Source of the DNA: an uncultured Flavobacteriales bacterium
Lineage (GTDB): Bacteria > Bacteroidota > Bacteroidia > Flavobacteriales > BACL11
DNA: 48,472 nt
Assembly (NCBI GenBank): GCA_905478185.1
Contig: CAJQHO010000051.1
Location: forward strand, 1 to 48,472
Direction: 5' to 3'
Below the pieces are notes generated by a model. The model saw only the letters and a program-made list of their open reading frames with translations, ran no database searches and was not told the DNA's origin. Below are positions 41,775 to 48,472 of this stretch, in pieces (position 1 is the first letter of the stretch; each line of letters opens with the position of its first letter). The translations under genes were made by a program, and so were the position numbers.

Positions 41775-43485
41775 ATTTTTTCTTTTTCATTTTTGTGAAA
41801 ATAAACGCAAAAATAAGTAATATTATTAGAGGAAGTAAGATATTTATTAGCTGAATAAAAGTCTTATTATTTTTGATTTTTTCTTTGTCTAATAATCTTA
41901 ATTTTATCTCTTTTGCTTTTAGCTGAGTTAACCCTGTTTCATCACATAGAAAGTGAATTGAATTCATAATAAATTTCTTGTTTCCAAGGTAGGTATACTT
42001 TATAAATCTATCATAACCTAAAGGATAAATATCTCCATTATTTGATACAGAATTTCGAATTAAATCCCCATCAGATACAACTATCATTTGAGTTTTTTTG
42101 CTTTGATTTACAAAATTCAACTTCTGATTTTTAGGGAGTATTCTATTTTTAAAAACTGATTCAAATTCTCCCTCTAATAATACTGCAATAGTCAAGTTTT
42201 CTTTGTTAAATGATGTAAGAGGAGGAGGGTTTTCTAATATCCCTAAACTTACTTTTGCAGGTGTTGGGCTTATTCTACTTTGCTTAGAACTATGTAAAAG
42301 TATTGTCTTGTTGATGTTATTCTTAATTGTATCAATTGAGCTTGCAAAATCACACTTTATTGCATCTAATCCTTTTGAGATAGGATGATTATTCTCTGAA
42401 AACAAAAGAGGGTAGTAGGGCCATGGAAAATAAGATTGCTGTGGAATATTATTGCTATATCCTGTTACAATTGGAATTTCGGTTGATCTTAAGTCTTCAA
42501 TTAAATTTGCATTAATTCTTATGCCATATTTGAAGAGTTGATCACTAAGTTTAAGGTCATTATTTGTAGCAATAAAACTCTTATTTTGTTGCAAACTATC
42601 CATACTTGCTTTTGCACCATCAATCAACCAAAGAATCTTCCCTCCATTCATTAGATATTGATCAATTATGAACTTATCTAACATATTAAAAGCAATTGTT
42701 GGCTTGGCAATAATTATTGCCTTATAACTGGTTAATTTCTTAACCTGACTAGATATGTCAGCCTGCAATGTATTGCTGTCAATTTCGAATTCTTTAATGT
42801 TAAATCTGTCAATAGTATAATGGTAACTCAGTTTATCATTATCCTGCATAACTGATTCTGTAATATCATAAACTTCAGATGCTGAAAGCTCCCCATTTCC
42901 TTCTAAAAATGCAATTCTATGTGTTTTAGTTTTACTGATGTGATATATTGCAGAGATAAATTCAAATTCTAGGTTTTCTACTGATGCATTGATATTTTCT
43001 CCTGCATTTTTTGTAACTGAGTTTTTTAAGAAATTTACTGCAATTTCTTTGTCTTTATAATAGATAATTGCACCAGGAAAAATGATTTGATTTATACTGC
43101 TTCCTGCTTTTCTTATTTCAATATCGGTAGGGGCAAGTCCTTGTTTTACTAATTGCTTATATAAGTCAACTTTTTCTTTTTCATTTCTGCCTTCATTAGG
43201 GTTGATGAACTCAAACTCTAAATTATCATCAGCAATAGTTTTAAATGAAGAAAGTAAATTCAAAACTTCTGAGTGAAGATGTTTGAATTCAGCAGGAAAA
43301 ACTCCTTCTAAATATACTTTAATGAAAACAATATCATCAACTTTTTCTAAAGTTTTTATTGTTTCTTCTGATATTGAATGTTTGCCATCAGCAGTTAAGT
43401 CCAAACTAAAATCAGTAAAAGAAACAAGTATGTTTGTTAGAATAATTAGTAATATAAAAACTAGAGAAGAATAGTATTTTCTCAT
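41767..43485 (-). CDS. gldG: Gliding motility-associated ABC transporter substrate-binding protein GldG
   Basis: A 572-residue protein with N-terminal (about 7-26) and C-terminal (about 545-562) membrane helices around a large periplasmic domain. It shows the GldG/IFT52-like plan: LDLTADGKHSISEETIKTL near the start, YYKDKEIAVNFL, LEGNGELSASEVYDI, GGKILWLIDG, and a late MIVVSDGDLIRN. GldG works with GldA and GldF in an ABC transporter needed for gliding in Flavobacterium johnsoniae. No gldA ATPase gene is in the window. Its start shares one base with the gldF stop. Confidence 0.93.
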   Translation of the reverse strand: MRKYYSSLVFILLIILTNILVSFTDFSLDLTADGKHSISEETIKTLEKVDDIVFIKVYLEGVFPAEFKHLHSEVLNLLSSFKTIADDNLEFEFINPNEGRNEKEKVDLYKQLVKQGLAPTDIEIRKAGSSINQIIFPGAIIYYKDKEIAVNFLKNSVTKNAGENINASVENLEFEFISAIYHISKTKTHRIAFLEGNGELSASEVYDITESVMQDNDKLSYHYTIDRFNIKEFEIDSNTLQADISSQVKKLTSYKAIIIAKPTIAFNMLDKFIIDQYLMNGGKILWLIDGAKASMDSLQQNKSFIATNNDLKLSDQLFKYGIRINANLIEDLRSTEIPIVTGYSNNIPQQSYFPWPYYPLLFSENNHPISKGLDAIKCDFASSIDTIKNNINKTILLHSSKQSRISPTPAKVSLGILENPPPLTSFNKENLTIAVLLEGEFESVFKNRILPKNQKLNFVNQSKKTQMIVVSDGDLIRNSVSNNGDIYPLGYDRFIKYTYLGNKKFIMNSIHFLCDETGLTQLKAKEIKLRLLDKEKIKNNKTFIQLINILLPLIILLIFAFIFTKMKKKKYA

Positions 43486-44216
43486 TAGGTTTTTTTGTTT
43501 TTAATTACTACCTCAGTAAGTTTTATAAAAAGTAAACTTACTGACATAAAATAAACTAAATCTGATATTTTTAACAGACCTTTACTCATCATATTATAGT
43601 GGTAAGAAATTCCGATTTTTTGAAGTGTTAAATCTACTATTTGAAGGTAGGGTAACTGGCTTAAAATATCAAATCCAAAGAAAAAGAAACTACTCATAAT
43701 TATTGCAAGTATGAAGGCAACAATTTGATTAGTACTTAATGATGATGCATAAACACTAATACTTGAAAAAATACTACTTAGTAAAAGCAGTCCGATATAA
43801 GACCCAACAACTGCTGCTAAATCCAAATTCCTAGTAGTTTCCCCTAAAAAGTAAATACTAATTACATAAGTAATAGTTGGTAAAATTGCAATAATTACTA
43901 ATGATAAAACTGCAAAGAATTTAGCAGTTACGATTTCAAAACTGGAAATAGGCTTGGTAATTAAAGTTTCGATTGTCCCTGTGTTGAATTCCTCTGAGAA
44001 TACTCTCATGCTTACTGATGGGATGAATAGTAAAAAAATTAGTGGGGCAATAGAAAAGAAAGTATCCATGCTTGCGTAAGCATTATCTAATATATTTATT
44101 TCACTGATGTCATGCCATAAAATTAAGCTACTAATTAAAAGGAAGAGTCCAATAATTAAGTAGCCAATAATAGTGCTAAAAAAAATACTTATTTCTTTTT
44201 TGTAAAGCCTTATCAT
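43485..44216 (-). CDS. gldF: Gliding motility-associated ABC transporter permease GldF
   Basis: A 243-residue ABC-2-type permease with six hydrophobic helices. The N-terminal YKKEISIFFSTIIGYLIIG, the SMRVFSEEFNTGTIETLITKPIS loop (the coupling region that contacts the ATPase) and the following helices are typical of GldF. It forms the membrane channel of the GldAFG transporter. Its start overlaps the stop of the DUF62 gene by 4 bases (ATGA-type), so the SAM hydrolase gene and gldF are translationally coupled. Confidence 0.93.
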   Translation of the reverse strand: MIRLYKKEISIFFSTIIGYLIIGLFLLISSLILWHDISEINILDNAYASMDTFFSIAPLIFLLFIPSVSMRVFSEEFNTGTIETLITKPISSFEIVTAKFFAVLSLVIIAILPTITYVISIYFLGETTRNLDLAAVVGSYIGLLLLSSIFSSISVYASSLSTNQIVAFILAIIMSSFFFFGFDILSQLPYLQIVDLTLQKIGISYHYNMMSKGLLKISDLVYFMSVSLLFIKLTEVVIKNKKT

Positions 44217-44998
44217 TTAAAATCTACTCTTACTAATTCATGAATTTTTAATCCTAATAAAGTCTTTGCACTTCCTTTATTAATAGCAATTTGGAGTAAA
44301 TTGTTTTCTCCAAATAAAGCTAATTTTTCAGGAACAGAAACATCTTTATACTTAGAAGAAATTTCTGTTATTTTCTCATCTTCTCTTCCAAAAAGGATTT
44401 CGAATGATCTTCCTTTTTGTATGCGTTCGAATTCAGCTTTCCTTATGTTAGTAGTCGCATTTCCGTAATTATCAACATAAACAACAACTCCTCTTATCAT
44501 ATCTGGTTGAATTACTGCTTTTAGTTCCATTTTTTGAACTTCAAAATCTGGAATTTCAGTGCCAATAATCTCCATAGTTCCACCTCTAGCTAGATGGCAA
44601 GCAGCTGGAACAAAAATATATTTTGCAGCAAATGTCATGCAATCTTCCTCTAATGAAATATTTAGTCTGACAATTTTTTCGGGTTTAAACTCATCAAAAA
44701 GTAATGAGAAAAAACCATTATCTGCACCAACAAAAAAATGGCCATTAGCATAAATTGCTAGATGCTCATTATTTATTGATATTTCATCATCAACACTAAT
44801 AATATGAACAGTACCTTTTGGAAATGATTTAAAGCAATTTCTTAAAACAAAAGTGGCTTGTTGAATATTAAACAACTCAATATCATTACTAATATCAACT
44901 ATTTTTGCATCTTCAAGTTGAGAGTATATGCTACCTTTTACGGATGCTAAATAGCTGTCTTTAGTGCCTAAATCGGTAGTAAGTGTAATTATTGCCAT
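44213..44998 (-). CDS. SAM hydroxide adenosyltransferase (DUF62 family)
   Basis: A 261-residue protein of the chlorinase/fluorinase-like family, which hydrolyses S-adenosylmethionine to adenosine and methionine. The N-terminal ITLTTDLGTKDSYLASVKG with its conserved Asp and the C-terminal domain with VVYVDNYGNATTNI are diagnostic. The halogenating enzymes of the family have a distinct loop that is not obvious here, so hydroxide is the likely nucleophile. It leads the DUF62-gldF-gldG-DUF4340 operon; the biological link between SAM hydrolysis and the gliding transporter is not known. It diverges from phoH. Confidence 0.92.
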   Translation of the reverse strand: MAIITLTTDLGTKDSYLASVKGSIYSQLEDAKIVDISNDIELFNIQQATFVLRNCFKSFPKGTVHIISVDDEISINNEHLAIYANGHFFVGADNGFFSLLFDEFKPEKIVRLNISLEEDCMTFAAKYIFVPAACHLARGGTMEIIGTEIPDFEVQKMELKAVIQPDMIRGVVVYVDNYGNATTNIRKAEFERIQKGRSFEILFGREDEKITEISSKYKDVSVPEKLALFGENNLLQIAINKGSAKTLLGLKIHELVRVDFK

Positions 44999-45084
44999 TT
45001 ATTAATAAAACCTATTGATAGAACAGTTAAAATGTGTTATTTTGTAACTTCAAAATTAAAATAAATCTATGAACAACTTTACTA

Positions 45085-46029
45085 ATGAGTGAAAAAAAAA
45101 TAACACTTAGTAACATTGAGTTGGTAAAACTTTTTGGCGCTAATAATAAGAAGCTTGATAAGATAAGAAGTTTATTTCCTCAGCTTAAAATTATTGCAAG
45201 AGGAGAAAACCTAAAGTTGATGGGTAGTATTGCTCAAATAAAATATTTTGAACAAAAATTAACAGCATTTATTAAGCATATAAATCAATATAATTCATTA
45301 ACAATTAGTCATATAGAAAGATTGGTTGAGGGTGATGAAAAAGAAATCTTAAAAACTAAAGATGATGTGATTTTGCATGGGCAAAATGGCAAAGTAATAA
45401 AAGCAAGAACAGCAAATCAAAGAAAAATGGTGGAGGAGATATCCGTTAAAGATATGATGTTTGCAATTGGACCTGCTGGTACAGGAAAAACTTATACAGC
45501 AGTAGCTATTGCAGTAAAAGCACTAAAAGATAGAGAGATAAAAAGAATTATTTTCACAAGACCTGCTGTAGAAGCTGGTGAAAACTTAGGTTTTTTGCCA
45601 GGTGATTTAAAGGAAAAGTTAGATCCTTACATGCAGCCAATTTATGATGCGCTTTTTGATATGATACCTATTGATAAATTGAATGAATATGTTGAAAATG
45701 GAACAATTCAAATAGCTCCTTTAGCATTTATGAGAGGTAGAACTTTGGATAAAGCTTTTGTGATTTTAGATGAGGGGCAAAATACAACTGAACCTCAAAT
45801 GAAGATGTTTTTAACAAGAATGGGAATGTCAGCTAAATTTATAATTACTGGTGATGAAACACAAATAGACTTGCCAAAACATCAAAAATCAGGATTAATA
45901 CACGCAAAAAATACACTTAAAGGAATAAAGGATATAAGTTTTATTACTCTTGATTCAAAAGATGTAATAAGACATAAACTTGTAAAACAAATAATTAAAG
46001 CATATAAAAATAATGATGAACACAATTAA
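45085..46029 (+). CDS. PhoH family P-loop ATPase
   Basis: A 314-residue cytoplasmic protein. An N-terminal KH-like region (about 1-75) precedes the PhoH ATPase domain with Walker A GPAGTGKT (about 129-136), the [19 protein letters not shown] segment, Walker [10 protein letters not shown] and the GDETQIDLP sensor motif. PhoH/PhoL proteins are RNA helicase-like ATPases, in some species tied to YbeY and RNA turnover. ATG at 45085 is the clear start. An out-of-frame ATG at 45069 opens a 7-codon frame that ends inside the phoH start. Its last 17 bases overlap purC. Confidence 0.95.
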   Translation: MSEKKITLSNIELVKLFGANNKKLDKIRSLFPQLKIIARGENLKLMGSIAQIKYFEQKLTAFIKHINQYNSLTISHIERLVEGDEKEILKTKDDVILHGQNGKVIKARTANQRKMVEEISVKDMMFAIGPAGTGKTYTAVAIAVKALKDREIKRIIFTRPAVEAGENLGFLPGDLKEKLDPYMQPIYDALFDMIPIDKLNEYVENGTIQIAPLAFMRGRTLDKAFVILDEGQNTTEPQMKMFLTRMGMSAKFIITGDETQIDLPKHQKSGLIHAKNTLKGIKDISFITLDSKDVIRHKLVKQIIKAYKNNDEHN

Positions 46030-46960
46030 AGGAACAAATTTTAACTTACCAGGACAAACTAAATTCTACAAAGGAAAGGTAAGAGATGTTTATACGGTAC
46101 ATAATGAGACATTAGTAATGGTAGCTTCTGATAGAATTTCAGCTTTTGATCATGTATTACCGGAGGGAATACCTTACAAAGGACAGGTTTTAAGCCAGAT
46201 AGCAGCAAAATTTTTAACAGCTACTGCTGATATTGTACCAAACTGGATGGAGGCAACACCAGACCCTTCTGTAACAATTGGTAAAATGTGTGAGCCATTT
46301 ATGGTTGAAATGGTAATTAGAGGATATTTAACTGGGCATGCTTGGAGAGAATATAAAGTAGGGAAAAGAATGATTTGTGGCGTTCCTATGCCAGATGGAA
46401 TGTTAGAAAATCAAAAGTTTGATACTCCATTACTTACTCCTACAACTAAAGCAATTGTTGGTCATGATGAGGATATCAGTAGAGATGAAATTTTAGCTCA
46501 AGGATTAGTTGCTGAAGCAGATTACATTAAACTTGAAGAATATACAAGAGCAATTTTTCAAAGAGGTACTGAAATTGCAGCTGAAAAAGGGCTAATTCTT
46601 GTTGATACCAAATATGAGTTTGGTAAAGATAAAGATGGAGTTATTACTCTGATTGATGAAATTCATACACCTGATTCATCTCGTTATTTTTATATTGAAG
46701 GATATGAAGATAAAATTGCAAATGGAATTCAGCAAAAACAACTTTCCAAGGAATTTGTGCGACAGTGGTTAATTGAAAACGGATTTCAAGGAAAAGAAGG
46801 ACAATCTATTCCAGCTATGAGTGAGGAATACTGTAATTCAGTTTCAGAAAGATATATTGAATTATATGAATACATTACTGGAGATAAATTTGTAAAAGAA
46901 GATGTAACTGATGTTGTGAATAGAGTAGAAGAAAATATTTTGAATTATTTAGCTAAATAA
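46013..46960 (+). CDS. purC: SAICAR synthetase PurC
   Basis: A 315-residue enzyme that condenses CAIR with aspartate using ATP in purine synthesis. The segment [12 protein letters not shown] at the start, [45 protein letters not shown] and [14 protein letters not shown] are signatures; the long form (over 300 residues) is common in Bacteroidota and eukaryotes, against about 240 in E. coli. Two adjacent ATGs (46013, 46016) are equivalent. It overlaps the phoH end by 17 bases. Confidence 0.96.
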   Translation: MMNTIKGTNFNLPGQTKFYKGKVRDVYTVHNETLVMVASDRISAFDHVLPEGIPYKGQVLSQIAAKFLTATADIVPNWMEATPDPSVTIGKMCEPFMVEMVIRGYLTGHAWREYKVGKRMICGVPMPDGMLENQKFDTPLLTPTTKAIVGHDEDISRDEILAQGLVAEADYIKLEEYTRAIFQRGTEIAAEKGLILVDTKYEFGKDKDGVITLIDEIHTPDSSRYFYIEGYEDKIANGIQQKQLSKEFVRQWLIENGFQGKEGQSIPAMSEEYCNSVSERYIELYEYITGDKFVKEDVTDVVNRVEENILNYLAK

Positions 46961-46963
46961 TCA

Positions 46964-48067
46964 ATGCTTATCAATCTTCTTCTTGCTATTGCTGTAATTA
47001 GTTTGAATGTTTTGTTGTTTTATTATTTGTACTTTTTTTTGAAGTTGAATAAGAAACCAATTTCTAAATCAGGTTTTCATAAACCAATTTCAATAATAAT
47101 TTGTGCTAAAAATGAAGCTGATAATCTGAAAAAGTTTTTACCTAAAGTATTGGAACAAGACTATCCTGAATTTGAAGTTGTGGTGGTGAATGACCAATCA
47201 ACAGATGGTACAGCAGCTATTTTAAAAAACTTTGAAAAAAGCTATCCCAAGCTAGTAATAGTTACTATTGATAAGCATATTAAGCATTGGCCAGGAAAAA
47301 AGTTTGCACTTACTTTAGGAATTAAAACTGCTAATCATGAGTACCTCTTATTAACGGATGCTGATTGTTTGCCTAATTCTAGCAATTGGGCAAAACAGAT
47401 GAGCAGTAATTTTAATAACTCAGAAATTGTATTAGGTTTTGGTGGTTATAAAAAAAGAAAAGGTTTGCTTAATAAAATCATTCGTTTTGATACCTTTAAT
47501 GTGGCTAAGCAGTATTTGTCCTATGCTTTAGCAGGAGTTACTTATATGGGAGTAGGGCGTAATATTGCCTACAAAAAATCATTGTTTTTTGAAAATAAGG
47601 GATTTGCCAAACACTTGCATATTCCATCAGGTGATGATGATTTATTCATTCAAGAAGTAGCAAATAAAGACAATGTTTCAGTTGAAATAGTTACTGATGC
47701 TCATACTACATCAACAGTAATTGAAAGGTGGAAGGATTGGAGTTATCAAAAAAGAAGACACATTACTACAGCGCCATTATATAAAACAAAGTTTAAGATA
47801 CTTTTAGCTGTTTATCCTTATGCTCAATTTTTCTTTTGGACAGCTATAATTATACTTTTTGTGCTTAAAGTGCCAATTGCTATAACAACTACTATATTAG
47901 GGCTAAAATTACTTACTTCTTATCTGATTAATTACAAGCCTATGAAGCAGTTAAATACAATTGATTTGTATTGGATTCATCCTATATATGAAGTTATGTA
48001 CCTTTTAGTACAGGGATTTTTTGTATTATTGAATGTTGTTAATAAACCTAAAAAATGGAGTAGATGA
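46964..48067 (+). CDS. Membrane-bound family 2 glycosyltransferase
   Basis: A 367-residue GT2 enzyme. One N-terminal helix (about 2-24) is followed by a GT-A domain: SIIICAKNEADNLKKFL, VVVNDQSTDGT and the metal-binding LTDADC (about 123-128), then GDDDLFIQEVA and the QKRRH acceptor-side motif (Q-x-x-R-H type of processive synthases), and two or three C-terminal helices (about 275-320, 340-360). Likely makes or modifies an envelope polysaccharide or lipid; substrate unknown. It begins 3 bases after purC and overlaps the sigma factor start by 4 bases. Confidence 0.88.
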   Translation: MLINLLLAIAVISLNVLLFYYLYFFLKLNKKPISKSGFHKPISIIICAKNEADNLKKFLPKVLEQDYPEFEVVVVNDQSTDGTAAILKNFEKSYPKLVIVTIDKHIKHWPGKKFALTLGIKTANHEYLLLTDADCLPNSSNWAKQMSSNFNNSEIVLGFGGYKKRKGLLNKIIRFDTFNVAKQYLSYALAGVTYMGVGRNIAYKKSLFFENKGFAKHLHIPSGDDDLFIQEVANKDNVSVEIVTDAHTTSTVIERWKDWSYQKRRHITTAPLYKTKFKILLAVYPYAQFFFWTAIIILFVLKVPIAITTTILGLKLLTSYLINYKPMKQLNTIDLYWIHPIYEVMYLLVQGFFVLLNVVNKPKKWSR

Positions 48068-48472
48068 CAAACAATTTGACAGAGAAAGGAAAAAGAGATT
48101 TGAAACTCATCAATAGAGCTTTAGAAACTGGAGATCCTACTGCTTATAATGAGTTGATGAAGCTCTATAGAGATCCTCTTTATTTCATGCTTTATGAAAA
48201 AGTTGGTGACCAAGAATTGGCTAAGGATTTAACAATTGAATCACTTGGAAAAGCTTTTAAGAAATTGCACTTGTATGTGCCTAATTATGTTTTTAGTACT
48301 TGGCTTTTTACGGTAGCTCGTAATCATTGCATTGATTATTTGCGTAAGAATAAATTACCAACTGTTTCTATCGATAAAATGATGTTAGATGAAGATGGAA
48401 AAAGAACAAATTTCGATTTAATATCTGATATGCTCAACCCTGAGCAAGAGATGGAGAAAAAACAGAGGATAG
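48064..48472 (+). CDS. Sigma-70 family RNA polymerase sigma factor, 3' truncated by window edge
   Basis: An open frame runs from the ATG at 48064 to the right edge (136 codons). Residues 20-90 fit sigma region 2: AYNELMKLYRDPLYFML, then FSTWLFTVARNHCIDYLRK, the core-binding and -10 recognition helices. Region 4 lies outside the window, so an ECF-type factor is likely but its class is open. The start overlaps the glycosyltransferase stop (ATGA), so the two are co-translated, which suggests the factor is made together with purC and the glycosyltransferase rather than with a typical anti-sigma partner, at least on this side. Confidence 0.88.
   Translation, partial: MTNNLTEKGKRDLKLINRALETGDPTAYNELMKLYRDPLYFMLYEKVGDQELAKDLTIESLGKAFKKLHLYVPNYVFSTWLFTVARNHCIDYLRKNKLPTVSIDKMMLDEDGKRTNFDLISDMLNPEQEMEKKQRI

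Noticed and set aside
44213-44998. DUF62 protein as a fluorinase or chlorinase for halogenated products
   Set aside because: The halogenase-type insertion loop is not evident and the genomic context is gliding, not natural-product synthesis.
45069-45092. Seven-codon upstream frame (ATG at 45069) overlapping the phoH start
   Set aside because: It has the right layout for a regulatory uORF, but short chance frames are common in AT-rich leaders and no attenuator structure accompanies it.

Overview
The window looks like chromosomal core sequence from an AT-rich, free-living, Gram-negative member of the Bacteroidota, most likely the Flavobacteriales. Evidence is gliding-type ABC genes (gldF, gldG) beside dnaN, secreted proteins with type IX secretion (T9SS) C-terminal domains, lipoproteins with SPII lipoboxes, PorE-like OmpA/PD40 proteins, a lipid A gene (lpxB), near absence of Shine-Dalgarno sequences, and the Bacteroidota -7 promoter motif TAnnTTTG before many genes. 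I see no insertion sequence, prophage, CRISPR array or integrase. Genes are densely packed, often with overlapping or abutting ends.

Layout. 1-3.8 kb: 3' end of fabG, a VWA membrane protein, a prohibitin-like SPFH protein and a small secreted protein. 3.8-9.1 kb: hutI (minus strand), divergent aroC, a Cys-rich lipoprotein, a leucine-rich-repeat secreted protein and a dicarboxylate symporter. 9.1-15.6 kb: two PorE-like OmpA/PD40 proteins (the second with a TPR partner) flanking a minus-strand trmD-rplS unit. 15.7-19.7 kb: a T9SS-exported CxxCH protein, a PyrR-like phosphoribosyltransferase overlapping aroK tail-to-tail, tRNA-Lys and tRNA-Leu with their own terminators, 3-hydroxybutyryl-CoA dehydrogenase and a lipoprotein. 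19.8-28.4 kb: pcm, then a very tight plus-strand run dapF, GNAT, a second LRR protein, a seven-CxxCH TPR lipoprotein and mltG, followed by a phosphohexomutase, a DUF2279 protein and an Smr protein.

28.4-34.5 kb: a TlpA-like thioredoxin lipid-envelope-type protein, an EamA transporter, yaaA, a Kazal/T9SS protein, small proteins, and a 448-base gap holding a repeated 9-mer ahead of a conserved 66-aa protein. 34.6-40.8 kb: a zinc peptidase, surE-lpxB with a small membrane gene between them, a CTDP-repeat lipoprotein, two outer-membrane barrels and dnaN. 40.8-45 kb: a minus-strand operon DUF62-gldF-gldG-DUF4340. 45-48.5 kb: phoH, purC, a GT2 glycosyltransferase and the start of a sigma-70 family factor cut by the window edge.

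By function, many genes serve the cell envelope (dapF, mltG, phosphohexomutase, lpxB, PorE-like proteins, barrels, lipoproteins) or surface export (T9SS cargo, GldFG). The rest are housekeeping genes for chorismate, purine, lysine/peptidoglycan, fatty acid, tRNA and replication functions. I do not see a clearly new defence or mobile system. The most unusual material is the pair of LRR genes with DNA-level conserved ends, the heptaheme-TPR lipoprotein inside an envelope operon, the repeat-bearing leader at 34 kb, and promoters placed so close to start codons that leaderless mRNAs are predicted.
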